Shown one piece after another: positions 11,385 through 22,846 of a DNA stretch of 64,000 nt. Source of the stretch: Neckera pumila (taxonomy: Eukaryota > Streptophyta > Bryopsida > Hypnales > Neckeraceae); NCBI GenBank assembly GCA_963969595.1, contig OZ018415.1, positions 15,562,001 to 15,626,000 on the forward strand, written 5' to 3'. The notes below the pieces were generated by a model that saw only the letters and a list, made by a program, of their open reading frames with translations, searched no databases and was not told where the DNA came from. Position 1 is the first letter of the stretch; each line of letters begins with the position of its first letter. A program made the translations under genes and the position numbers.

Positions 11385-11754
11385 TTTTTTCCTATATGTT
11401 GCACAATTCTAAACGATTTGAAATTTTTGGAGCATGCACATTACTGACCATGAAGAATGAGTTCAAAGAAGCACAAGTGAAACAGACTTTTTTTGGAGTG
11501 AATTAGCCCTTGTGAAGTGCAGCTGCCCACAATTTTCAAGCACTAAAAATAGTGATTTTGGCACTTTAAACACTATTTTCTTGCAATCCGCACAGTCAAA
11601 AGTTCCAAAAAAATACCATGTATTCCTAGCCCACCCTACTACAAGATCCTACTATATATAGCAAAACTACTCCAAAAAAATAAATTAGTCCTTGCAATAG
11701 AAATGGCAATTTTGGAGACTTTTTGGTGAAAACATAGTCAAAGAACTTTAGGGG
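11385..11754 (+). repeat. Right terminal region of the piggyBac element
   Basis: The stretch from TTTTTTCCTATATGTTGCAC to CTTTAGGGG matches the right part of the element at 43705-44551 in the same orientation (44190-44547). It also matches 21796-22160 in reverse complement. Shared blocks include AAGTGCAGCTGCCC and GACTATG or its variants next to the terminus. Confidence 0.75.
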
Positions 11755-11758
11755 TTAA

Positions 11759-12231
11759 TTCATACATTCCACCTCTCATCTATCTTTTAACATACTTATA
11801 AATACAATACAATACAATAAATTTGGTATATAAGACAATAAGCTTATAATAAAAATAATTCTATGACAAATTGTATGTCAATTATAAAAAAGATGCTTTA
11901 GCCTTAGGTAGAAACAAGTAATTGATAGACAATCATTCTTCTTCCTTTCAACCATAGGGTATAACGTGGTTGTATCCTCGCGCTGTGGAACTTGACTTGG
12001 ATCTGAGTTTGTGGTGGAAACAGCTATGTCAAGTAGGGTTGACTCCAGTTGGGTGCCTAGTGTTGGGCGAGAGGATTAATACTAGTGGTAGGAGGGCTTG
12101 TGCCGCGGTGGCGGTGCAAAGGGAGGCGTCACCATGTGAAGTGTGGTGTCGTGGTAAAACACACCCGGGACTTGAAGTAAGAAGTTGCAGGGATCCGGGG
12201 GTGAGACATGGAAAGACCCCAAGAGTTGGAC
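11759..12231. other. Spacer, GC-richer toward 12000-12230
   Basis: A 125-codon frame (11970-12347) runs out of this stretch into the CACTA element, but it has no family signature. It is probably chance or the edge of an older repeat. Confidence 0.4.
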
Positions 12232-13355
12232 CACTACAAGAGAAAAAAAGTGTATTAAGTGAGTTTTTTACCTCTAAAAGACCATTGTCCCTTCGAGGGA
12301 CAAATGAGATTTCAGCAGGTATCTATGGGGCTGAAATTTTGTCTTGATTTTTTTTTTTTTTTTTTTAAAGATAGAAAAAATGATACGCTTTGTGGGAATA
12401 TAAATTTCTTTCCAATTGGTGCCCAGAAATAAAAGTTATGCCCAAATAAGCTCAAAACCGGAAAGAGGGGGCAGTATTTTTTTTTTTTTCAAAATTTAAA
12501 AAAAAAATTGAATTTTTGTTCTCTATAGATTTGATTCTTTCCTATAGATTTGATTCTTCCCTATATATTTGCCTATCTAGAAAGTTTTGATTCATTTCAT
12601 TTGGATTTGTTATGAGAAAGTTATGGACAATCTTAGTTTTCGGGCACTTAGAGCATCTTCCTGAAAAAAATAACTTGTAGGATTCATTTCCGAATGCAAT
12701 TTTTACAATTTCTAAAAAGAAAAGTTCTATGTGGTTTAGTTTTTTTGCTAGAACAATCTCACCATTGGAATTAGTACATTTTAATTCCATCTAAAATATA
12801 TGAGTATTTCAGAATTTCCTTCTATCTCATATCTACTTCTACCTAACAATTTTTTAAAGAATGGTAATTAATTTTTTTTTATTTTTAATTTTTTCGCTAC
12901 ACTCTCAACTCAATTCTCCACTATAAAATTTAAAGCTCAAAACTCATTAGTGCAAAAAATTTAAGTTAAAAATGTTCAAAGTCAAAAAATCTAATCCAAC
13001 AATGTGCTGAAAAACTTATTTTTTTCACTTTGAACACAGATATCTTGCAATTTGTGCAGTCAAAAATTCTGAATTTTTTTTCCCACATTTTCATGTTAGT
13101 TAGGTGTAAGATCTTATGGTTGGACTTGCAAAGGTAACAATTTTCAAATTTTTTTACTCTTTGCTATAAAAATGGAACTTTTGAGTGTTTTTTTGCAAAA
13201 AAAAAAGGCCTTGAGCCTTTAGGGATTAAGTATAGTCCTAGACACATGATTTTAGGTAATGACCTTAAAGGCAATGCTGAAATGTCATTCCTTAAAATCA
13301 TGTGTCTAGGACTACATTTAAAAACTCACTTAAAACACCCCTTTCTCTTGTAGTG
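12232..13355. mobile_element. CACTA-type MITE carrying a nested TTAA element, 1124 bp overall
   Basis: Both ends begin CACTACAAGAGAAA when read inward and continue as matching inverted repeats to about 38 bp (AAGTGAGTTTTT is shared). GAC flanks both ends (12229-12231 and 13356-13358), a 3-bp duplication as in CACTA elements. Near the right end is a long inverted repeat, with AGTCCTAGACACATGATTTT at 13234 pairing with its complement ending near 13314. The middle (12271-13225) is a decayed TTAA element of the kind at 47818-48744. Without that insertion the CACTA part would be about 170 bp. Confidence 0.8.
12267..13229 (+). mobile_element. Decayed TTAA element (family I) nested in the CACTA MITE
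   Basis: The left end reads TTTA then CCTCTAAAAGACC; the right end, reverse-complemented, reads TTAA then TCCCTAAAGGCTC. Ten bases inside the left terminus is the palindrome GTCCC-TTCGA-GGGAC, followed by ATTTCAGCAGGTA. The interior matches 47822-48740 in the same orientation. The left TTAA has decayed to TTTA. Confidence 0.65.
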
Positions 13356-14832
13356 GACTAACCGTGTGTGACTAGTTTTAGTTGTCCTCACTATAAAGTC
13401 CAGAAATACTAATTTGTGTGTAAAATCATTCTTCTTTTCAACCATCCTATAATAAAAAAACATTCATTTCAATTTGATTGACCTTATTTCTTGTAACATT
13501 TTTTAAAGTTAGCATTTAACCTCTAGTTTTAAAGAGACCTCTTTGTCAGCTCTTTGAAAACTTGGGCAGGATCTTCTAATTTTAAATTTTCAAATTTTTG
13601 TATGAATTTTTTAGGACAGCTTTTAATCATCATAGTCTACATGTGAGTTTTGTTTCATGTCTCATGTCATTCCAATACACATTGCCAAAATTAATATAAG
13701 GACTTACATGATTTCAATGTCGGAACGAGCAATTTAAAATATATCTTTTTATAAAATTATAAATGTATATTTGATTGGATTGACTTATACGTGCACCAAA
13801 AAAATTATATCATCTTATTTTGACTAATGAAATAAAAAAATTATGAGGACTTTTATTTTATAAGCAATGAAGGAGAAAATTATAATTTTATTTTACAAGT
13901 CATTTTTTGGACTCAATTAGAAGAATTTTCAAATAAATTAATAAAATACCAGATATATATTGCTTAAACATTATCAGAACATTTTCACCATTGGAATTGA
14001 TCAGTTTTAATTTCATTCCAAAGTTCTTAGTGATTTAGGTTTTTCTTTTATCATATACCACCTTTTATTTAGTAATTTATTTTAAGATGAAGATGAGATT
14101 GTTGTCTATTAAAGAAATTTCATGTATCCTCAATCCAATTTCCAACATATAGACTAAAGCTCAGAAGTTATGGGATACATATGTGTTTTTCTAAAAATAT
14201 TGAAAGACAAAACTTCATTTTTTGCAAGTATTAGAAAATATTAGTTTATGGAGTAGGCAATATAATCTTGCAATCAATAGCGGTTTATACTCTAAATTTT
14301 GACAAGATATAGTACTTGAACAAGTTAAACAAATACAGCATGCAATTGGACTCAAAATAGAATAGAAAAGAAAGAAGCCTTTAGCCTTTATTTGCCAAAA
14401 AATATTTTGAAGCTTGTTGTGGCTTCTAAACATTAAAGACCTTTAGAAGTTAAAAATTATACCTTCTTTAACTCTTATTTGTTATAATCCTATAAATATT
14501 ATAACATAACATTTGATAAAAGGCCAAGTGTATGCAAAATCAATGACTTGAATAATAGAAACAATATTCAACATCAAAAGTGGTGAATTTGGTTGTCTCC
14601 ACCTTAGACAAACCTTGCCTACAATATGCTCTCAAAATCTCATAATTTCATCTAAACCTCTTTAGATTTTGAATTACACACCTTAATATAAGCATTTGGA
14701 GAGTTGTCTAATTCTACGCAAGGAACGTCTCCGTTGCGCATAAGGCAAACTAGCCTATTATTGCTTTCATCTCAACTATGATCCTATAGACTCTTGGTGT
14801 ATTTTTTCTAAACACTACTATACACTACAAAT
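13356..14832. other. AT-rich spacer
   Basis: I see no gene or RNA. The open frame at 14215-14433 on the minus strand has no recognisable content. Confidence 0.5.
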
Positions 14833-15047
14833 CACTATAAGAAATCCGCGTTTTCTTTTACAAGCCTGGATTTTTTGTGACGGATTTTGTTAGACATCTA
14901 TATTGACATCTAGCTGTTTTTATGTTTTCATGATGTTACATTGGATATTATTGTTGACATAAAAATCACTAGATGTCAACTTATGTCTAGCAAAATCCGT
15001 CACAAAAAAGTTGGACTTGTCAAAAAAAACGTGGGTTTTTTATAGTG
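14833..15047. mobile_element. CACTA-type MITE, 215 bp
   Basis: The ends read CACTATAAGAAATCCGCG and, from the right, CACTATAAAAAACCCACG. The inverted similarity continues through TTTTTTGTGACGGATTTTG into the centre, so most of the element can fold on itself. AAT flanks both ends (14830-14832 and 15048-15050). There is no coding capacity. Confidence 0.8.
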
Positions 15048-16651
15048 AATATATAATGATGAAATTGAATGAGCATGGTAAGAGACAATTTTTCCTTTGT
15101 TGGTCAATTTTGCTAATGCTAGCAAAAAAAACATGCATTATAATGCCCCTCCAAATATTCTTCTAGCTAGACCATTAGGACAACAAAAAATTGTTGTTCT
15201 CAATCCATAGGTCCCAAGGCATTTTTTCCCTCAAAAACCACCCAAAACTACCATTTCTACTCCTTTGAGCCATGAAAACAAAAACACAATTTATTGTAGA
15301 ATTTAACTACAAGATCTTGCACTTAACTTGTGTATAAACATGCAGTAAATTTTTTGTAACATTTGACAATACAAATTGGAAGAAATTAGCATTTGAAGTA
15401 AAGTGAGAAGTTTTTTTCAACTTTACTAAAGAATTTCAAATGACTTTGACCACCGTTTATGACAAATTTTTGCACAAAAAATTTTGAATTTAAAAATCTA
15501 GTATATTTTAAACCATGTTAGGAACACTTCCACTAATTTTCAAAGGTTTTGGCGGGTTTTTTGGAGACTTAGAACATTTCCAACAAAATCTTATAATGCA
15601 ACTAAAGTAGAACCACCCACAGTCAACTACTTAAGCAATTTTGTCCATGTTTTGGAGCAGTAGAAGGCAATATAAATTCATTGCCTTGTAGAAAGATAGA
15701 AATGACATGCATTGCCAATTTTTTTGTGATTTTTTTCCTTAAATTCAAATTACTATGAATTTTGAAAGCCAACAAACGGCCTTTATCCATACCCAATATA
15801 TAGAGTCTTTCAATTCCAATCATTCCATAAGTATTTTTTCCACTTCCTACTTCCTACTTTCTTGCTCACTAAGGTAGAAGCACCAGTTGTCGACCACGCC
15901 TAGTACCCAACCTGTCGGGTGCGCTATTTAGGTTGGAAATTAGGCTTGGAGTGTGTTTTCAAGGTTGGGGCTAATATGGTTCTGACACATGTCCCAAAGT
16001 AGTGAGCATCCTTGACAATCGGAATTGGAAGACTCTAGACATAGTCTACTAGTGAAATGCACTTTTTGGCTCCCAAAATTCACTGTAATTTCAGTTTTGG
16101 GAATTAAATTCTGAAAATTCTACAATCTCCATATTTCCTATCTTCCTACATGGGAAAAAATTCCAACACCTCATACTACGCACAATCTGCTCCAAAACTC
16201 CTTAAATGATCAACTACTAGTGCTTCTACCTTATAGCAAGACATGTATCATGACTTTATAGTCCCAACCTTGCAAAGGAGAAAAAATTGCATTCGAAACC
16301 TTGGTTGCAAACTTGTTTCAGCTTTGGTTGGAAATAGTTGCACCCTACAAGTTGGGTATTGATGCCTGGTTGGAAATGGGTGGTTCTACCATATGTTGTG
16401 AGAAATAGTAATATACTGCAGTTTTTTGCAATCAGTTTCTTTGCCCATTTTTTTTCAAATCTCAAAAACGTCAACATTAGATTGAAAGATTCAATCATTT
16501 TTTACAAGACAATTTTTTTTTTTTTTAATTCTCTAATTTCTATACAAAATCAAAAAGCCAATGCTATTACAATATTGTTGAATAACATTGGACAACTTTA
16601 AGAGATGGGAGGCATCATGTTCCCATTGAAATCCAACTTGTTCTTGATATT
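15048..16651. other. Spacer without recognisable gene
   Basis: AT-rich, with short random frames only. Confidence 0.5.
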
Positions 16652-17155
16652 CACTACAAGAGAATGGGGTGTTTTAAGTGAGTCTTTAAGTATATTACTA
16701 GACAGCCTCTCTTTCTTGGTTTTTGAAAAATTGTCAGGATGGCGATCATTTAAAATTTGGTGAAGCATTTTATTTCTTTGTACATCCATCTTTTGTACCA
16801 TTAAACACTTTTTAATCGAATTCATACACTTTTTCATCCAAATTTGACAATTTCATCCATATTTTAAATTGGATTGAAACTTTTCTGGCGAAAAAAGATT
16901 ACTTTTTCTGGCGAAAAAAAGATTTTCACTATGAAATGGTGCTTTCTGGCTCCATTTTGCCCAAGAAAAAAGGCTAGTCCTAGACATAAGAATTTAAGTA
17001 ATGACCTTTAATGCAATTTTCAAAGAAATTTTACTAGAAAAATATATGTTTTTAATAAAATTTTGCTAAAAATTGCCTCAAGGACTGTGTACTTAAAACC
17101 TTATGTCTAGGACTATACTTAAAACTCACTGAAAACACCCCATTATCTTGTAGTG
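16652..17155. mobile_element. CACTA-type MITE, 504 bp
   Basis: The ends read CACTACAAGAGAATGGGGTG and, from the right, CACTACAAGATAATGGGGTG; the similarity extends through TTAAGTATA and CTAGAC. ATT flanks both ends (16649-16651 and 17156-17158). Its terminal sequence is a close relative of the CACTA MITE at 12232. It carries a single TTAA at the position where that relative has its nested insertion. Confidence 0.85.
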
Positions 17156-17158
17156 ATT

Positions 17159-18119
17159 ATTTCCAACATTGCAAATCTTGAAGCACCCTTTGTTCCTAAA
17201 AATTGCAGATTTGCCATCTATGTACTTTGGAGATCTTCACTATCCACGAAGTATAGATGAGGTATGGATGGACTGTGTGCTTGGCCGTGCTCCATCTTCT
17301 TCCTTGGCTTGCACTTGCTAAAGACTAGCACCACTATTTACTTTCTACAATGACCCTTGTTCATTTCAACGAAATGTGAAAGTCAATGAGATTTAGTATG
17401 CCCATGCTCCTCCTCCTCCATTTTCTAAAAAGATGGTCATAACTTGTCAACTAAGAGTCAAATTTAAAAATAAATTATATACCTGTAAAGCTCTTGAGAC
17501 ATCCAATCTCTAAAAAATTTTAAAAAAAATCACATCATACATTGAGATCATAGGTACTTGCCCAAACCTTCAAAAGTTCCTTGAGGGGATTCTTAGGAAT
17601 TTAGGAATAAAAGGCATACAGGTAATAAGCTGGAACAAGTACCTTTATCAAGTGCTACACTAAGAATGAAATTAGTATAAACCATAGTTAAAGATTTAAT
17701 CATAGTTAACTAATTAATTTGCAAATGCAATAAGTTTTCTATAGTTAAAGAGATTCCCTTCTTTGAATAATACAAATATTTGTGCTCTTGGTAAAAATCT
17801 TCATCAAAAATGAAATTTTATAGCATTTCCAAATCAATTAGTTTGGTTCAGCTATATTTCACTATTAGTGTGCCTAAAAATAGATCAAAAAATTTACATT
17901 TCATTCTAGTAGTCTTTTATATGGCCAAACAATTCCAATCCAAGTACAACCATTTTCATCACCCCCACTCTTCCACTCTTAAAGTTAATTACATGCAAAA
18001 TTAAACTTTATGATTTATAAAAAAACAGGTTGGAACTTCAAAAATGAGAATAAATAAGGTGGATTGTCTAATTTCCACCCTACGTAAAAAGCGCCATCAT
18101 TGGTCCGCAATGACCTTAA
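17159..18119. other. Spacer without recognisable gene
   Basis: No coding or RNA feature is supported. Confidence 0.5.
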
Positions 18120-18380
18120 ACTACCCTGGTTGATGGCCAAGTGATAGGGACTTCTGATGGAATCCATGAGGTTCCTGGTTCAACTTCCCATATTGACATT
18201 GCTTCCATGGGGCTCTTTGTGCTAGCGCATGAGGATTTTTTTTTTTGTCCCTTAGTCCATTTGGTGTTCTTGACAAAGATACCCAAGGTGTGTAATTCCC
18301 GGGCTTTGCGCCAGGTTGCCTTGGTTGTGCTGTGTCAATCCAGCTGCGGCCCTTGAAGGTCATATGTTTCAAAAAAAAAA
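18120..18380 (+). mobile_element. tRNA-derived SINE
   Basis: The first 70 bp carry an A-box-like TGGCCAAGTGATAGGG near 18134 and a B-box-like GGTTCAACTTC near 18177, at the spacing of an internal RNA polymerase III promoter. A body of about 190 bp follows, ending in a run of 13 A at about 18369-18381. SINEs have this order: tRNA-like head, unrelated body, A tail. I could not identify a target duplication. An internal T run (18238-18247) may be a later change. Confidence 0.6.
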
Positions 18381-18381
18381 A

Positions 18382-20464
18382 AACCCAGAAAACACCATTA
18401 TCACTCTAGGATACATCTCCAAAATCAGTATGTACCTATGTGGAAGAACCTATGTGGAAGTAACAATTTCAGAACCTCTACCAAATTTTTTTGATCCTTC
18501 ATAACTTTTGCATACATTATCCAAATGTCATGTTCTTTCATGCGTTGGAACCTCCACTTTCACTTCTCAACTAGAAAATATAAAAATTTGACCAGTCTAA
18601 TAATAGTAACTAGGCACAATACCAAAAAGTGGCGGTCTGGGTGACTTTAAGCACTTGACAAATTTGGTGCCCTGCCAACCGTGGCTCACATAGTCTCCCC
18701 TCTGTCTGTGTAGACAATTTCTTGGGCACTGATGGCTGCTCTCAAAAATCATGACCGTCAATTTCGTTAAATTTGTGACTTTCCATTAAAACGACCCGGT
18801 TGACCCAAGCTATGAAGGAAACGTAACGATTTAGGGATCCAGGAGGCGTGGAAATCCTGGCTTAGCAGTGTACGATGTTGTGAATGAAATCCAGAAATCG
18901 TGATAAAATTTGAGAAATTTCATGGTTTACGTACCTGTCCATGTCAAGAAAAAGCAAAAAGCACCGCTAATTCCAGAGAATTGACGCTGACATTCTAGAT
19001 TTAAGAATACAACTTAACAGTAGATATGTCCGATCGATAACCCTTCTCAAGTCTTCTCACTCTCGAAGGTTATCTAGGCCATTACTAAAACTTTATTACG
19101 AAGCACATTTTGAAACAATCTCATGTCTAAAATGAAAGTAAAATAGCAAGCAATGGAATGCATCGCCTGAGAAAGACCAAAATATTAGGAAGCATGAAGC
19201 AGGACCACTCTGTCTCCCAATACTTCGGCGAACGATCGAAGCACAAGATAAGAAACTAATTGCTGCATCAAGTGCAAGAAAAAGGGTTAATTTTACTTCT
19301 TGTGATTGTCATGAATGGTAGCCCTCATTCTGAAAATGGAAATGATGTAAAAGAATTCTCTTCACATTGAATTCGAGCCAAGAAATCATTAAGGCACGTA
19401 CCTTCTGATCGGCACATGCATGCATCTGCTGTCCGGAATGTGAAAGAAAGAAAGGGAGTTCAATTCAACGAAATGAGCGGTTGGCTCTTCCATGCTTGCC
19501 AGAATCAACCGAACATCTAATTAAGATCGTCATCACTTAGGAATGAATTGAAGTGAAGTTGCTTCACACTGCAGCTAGCTTGAATACTCTAGAATTAAAG
19601 ATTACTTACATCTATTCTGAACATTACGAAACAAACATTCTAGCTGCACCCAAGACTGGTGTACATCAGTTGTTGCCACATGACTGAAGCACAGGTAGAT
19701 TAATATCAATCTGGTTTCCCCGATTGCCGACAGCAGAAATAGAAGTTGTGCCACTGATTTTAACTAATTAATGGCCGCCTCTAGTTCCGAGGGCAAAATT
19801 CTAAACCCTGCCAGGAAACTTTTGATGTTGGACTAGAGAAACAAGGATAATCTCCCTCACCTGGGATTTAATTTGCACTTATATACGCCAAGTCAGGTAA
19901 GTAGTGTTGGAGAAAGACAGAAAGCACCCAAGGCCGTCGATTTCGTTCTCTATACTATTGGCACGATTCAGAGTGCTGCCTTCTATTGTGACTTGCAATT
20001 GCATGCCCGAAGCTCTAGAAACAACAACTGCTATAGATTTCGTTTTCAAGATGCCCGCATTTATAATTAATTGCCTAAGTCGTGAATATCTGCCAATAGC
20101 GACATTGACGTACGTCGGTGATAGGTGAGGGAATTAATATATTGGGACGTGACTTCGAACATGTTGGACCGGAAAGCTGCCAAGGTTACCTACTACTGAA
20201 GTACTCTTTGTAAATAATGTCGTTTCGACGCATTTATTTATTCTAATATACTACTCCGTAACAGGTGCTTACGTACAATGACAGGATTTAATATTTCGAA
20301 TATGTATTCCAAACTGTTGCTCAGATTCATGCGCCACAGTGCGGGTCTGATCAAGAGTCGGAGATCTATCAAGAGCCAATGCAAATTAAAGAGGAAACTC
20401 AAATCCTGAACTCAAGGACAGGGATCACAACCCTTCTCCACTTCGAGGGACAATTTTCCTTGAT
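18382..20464. other. Mixed-composition spacer; possible spliced non-coding transcript on the minus strand
   Basis: This stretch is less AT-biased than its neighbours. On the minus strand it contains several strong donor-like sites: CAG/GTACGTAAAC near 18934, AAG/GTACGTGCC near 19400, GTAAGTAATC near 19608 and CAG/GTGAGG near 19860. There is also a good acceptor, CATTTCCATTTTCAG, near 19331. No convincing protein frame accompanies them, so a transcript is only a possibility. Confidence 0.2.
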
Positions 20465-20618
20465 GAGATGCTAACTACAGATAAGTTTAAACATATCTTG
20501 CGGTTACTTTAATTTCCAGCCAGTATTGGTAACTTGAGATGCTAACTACAGATAAGTTTAAACATATCTTGCGGTTACTTTAATTTCCAGCCAGTATTGG
20601 TAACTTGAGATGCTAACT
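20465..20618. repeat. Perfect 71-bp tandem duplication
   Basis: The unit starting GAGATGCTAACTACAG occupies 20465-20535 and recurs at 20536-20606 with no difference that I can find; its first 12 bases start a third time at 20607. The lack of divergence suggests a recent event. Confidence 0.9.
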
Positions 20619-20879
20619 TATGATCGAGAACCCCAACTGAAGCACAGGAATTTGGCTGGTCTTAAGCAAAATTGGCTGGAGTCTCGTCTTCCATGATATG
20701 TTCCTCGTACAATCAAGTGTAAAATTGAGTCTCGTATGATTGAGTGTGCAGGGAATTCCTCTGATTTGATTGCTCAATTATTTGAAGGAACAATACTGCG
20801 CATGCACTTCGTGGAACACATGATTTTCCTGCAATGAAATGGCACTTGAGAATATAAAAAAAACTCTGCTCTCGATCGA

Positions 20880-21145
20880 GTGGCAGAAAAATAGATTGTC
20901 GAGCACTTCGTAATAAATTTTTGCTGTCTTAGAGTGGCAGTGAAATAGATGGTCAAAACTACTTCATCATAAATTTTTACAGCGCATTGGTGGCAGTGGA
21001 ATAGATGGTCAAAACCACTTAATAAATTTTTACTGCCCTAGAGTGGCAGTGAATTAGATGGTCGAAGCACTTTCATCACAATATTTCACTGCACCGGAAG
21101 TGGTAGTACAATAGACTGTCAATCCAGCCCCTTCATCATAAACGG
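20880..21145. repeat. ~55-bp tandem repeat, five units
   Basis: GTGGCAG (GTGGTAG in the last unit) followed by an ATAGATGGTC-type block recurs at 20880, 20934, 20990, 21043 and 21100. AAATTTTTACTGC-like sequence follows in most units. Spacing is 53-57 bp and the units are diverged. Confidence 0.85.
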
Positions 21146-21791
21146 TAAGTTGACAGAGATGGTCAATTCAGACACGGGCAGTGCCTCTGTTGCATTCTAT
21201 GTAGCCGCTTTAACCCAACTATCAATTTTCAATTATAATAGCCAAGTAGTCTGGTATTTGAGGCAAACTGTCATTGGGAAGTTAAACAAGGGTTGTCAGG
21301 CTAGGGTGGGTACCCCCAAACCCGCCACTTTTTTACTTCTGTGCCTAGTTGTTATTGTTATTATTATTAGACTGATCAAATTTTCACAATTTTTTTGATG
21401 ACAAGTGAAAGGAGGTTCCAACGCATCAAAGAACGTGACATTTGGATATTCAAAGAATGAAGGATCAAAGTCTTTTTTGGTAGACTTGGTTCTAAAATCG
21501 TTTCTTCAACCTAGTACACATATTGATTTTGGAGATGTACAAAGAGTGATGATAACGGTTTTAGACAGGTACAATTTAGGATGTACCTATCTTAATTCAT
21601 AACCTTTCTATTCTATTTGAATACTTAGATCAATCTATAAAGTATAGTATGTGCACCAACAATTGCTGGCTTATAGCAATTTTACAAATCCTTATTTTTT
21701 TTGGTGTGTATTTCAGCAATTATTTCTTCCTTCTCATAATACTAGCCTTCTTCTATTGTAATGAAAGTATTAAAGATTAGATAACAATTTT
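21146..21791. other. Spacer without recognisable gene
   Basis: Two short open frames (21150-21398, 21405-21602) lack any family feature. Confidence 0.45.
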
Positions 21792-22704
21792 TTAACCTTT
21801 AAAGTTCCATGACTATGTTTTCACCAAAAATGTCCAAAATTGCCATTTTTAGTACAAATATCCAATTTTTGAAAAAAAATAAAATTTGACACATGTAACC
21901 GTAGGATGTTGTATTATGCTAACTTAAGAACATGTGGTAAAAATTTCAAATATTTCCACAACGTGGATTGCAGGATATAAGCATTCAAATTCACGAAAAT
22001 CATTTTTGGGCCTTGCAAAAAATAGCTGCACTTTACAAGCTCACTTTTCTATAAAAAAAACTGTCCAAAATGGTGGTGCTTCTTAGATTCTTTTTCCTAG
22101 ACAAGTTGGCTACATGCTTGAGAATTTTTAGATTATTTGAAATTGTACAACGTATAAGAAAAAAATTGTAAGTAGATATATAGTAGTAGAAACTGATTCA
22201 AAATACTAAATTTAATCATGGAATCAAAAAATGCTAATCTCAATGGTTGCAATATTGTAATAAACAATCTACATCCTGTAATTTTATTTTTTTCAAAAAA
22301 TATTGAAAATTGAGTAAGATAAAGGACTTCAAAGTTTATTTTAGAGTAGAGAATCCATAATTGCCTGCAATCTAAAAATCTTCATAATTTTTTACTCATT
22401 AATCAAAATAGGATGTTTCAAAGCTTTTCATATATAAATAACTCTTGGAAAACCAATTTCAAGTTTATGAAAAAAGTGATGTTTTTATTTGCCCAGACTG
22501 CCCAATTGCAAAAAAGGTAACATATTAGGTTATAACTTTTGACTCACATTTCCAAATGTCATGAAATTTAGTGCATGAGAAAGACATTCCTTGTTCCCAC
22601 CTTCTGTTAAAATTTGGGCCAAAAATATGGAAATCTCTAGTCAAACGTATCTGCCCAAAATTTCAATGTAGCCAGAAAACACATGTTGGTCCTTTAGAGG
22701 TTAA
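21792..22704 (-). mobile_element. TTAA-bounded element (family II), 905 bp inside the TTAA pair
   Basis: TTAA stands at 21792-21795 and 22701-22704. The ends read CCTTTAAAGTTCC and, from the right, CCTCTAAAGGACC. Its two ends match, in reverse orientation, the right and left ends of the transposase-bearing element at 4904-11758. It also matches the element at 43705-44551 over most of its length. No transposase frame remains, so I read it as a non-autonomous relative. Confidence 0.75.
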
Positions 22705-22846
22705 TACATATTATGATTCAATGATTCTATAGTGAATGTAGAATGTGTCCTCTCAAGTGCATAACAAGTAGAAGAATGCTTATTAATAGCAATTAATATA
22801 AGATAAAAAAGTACAAGGTTGTATTAGATACAAATTGTTACACATA

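Larger units (their letters stand above)
4904..11758 (+). mobile_element. Full-length but dead piggyBac-superfamily transposon, about 6.85 kb
   Basis: The tetranucleotide TTAA stands at both boundaries (4904-4907 and 11755-11758). Directly inside, the left end reads CCCCTAAAGG and the right end, reverse-complemented, reads CCCCTAAAGT. TTAA target duplication and short termini beginning CCY are hallmarks of piggyBac elements. Between them lies a broken piggyBac-type transposase (7726-9403). The first ~200 bp and last ~370 bp are homologous to the ends of the shorter TTAA elements at 21792-22704 and 43705-44551, which supports these boundaries. The interior also holds a 152-codon open frame with in-frame repeats and two interleaved tandem arrays. 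It is larger than typical piggyBac elements, partly because of the arrays. The alternative is two unrelated TTAA ends that happen to flank the transposase. Confidence 0.65.
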
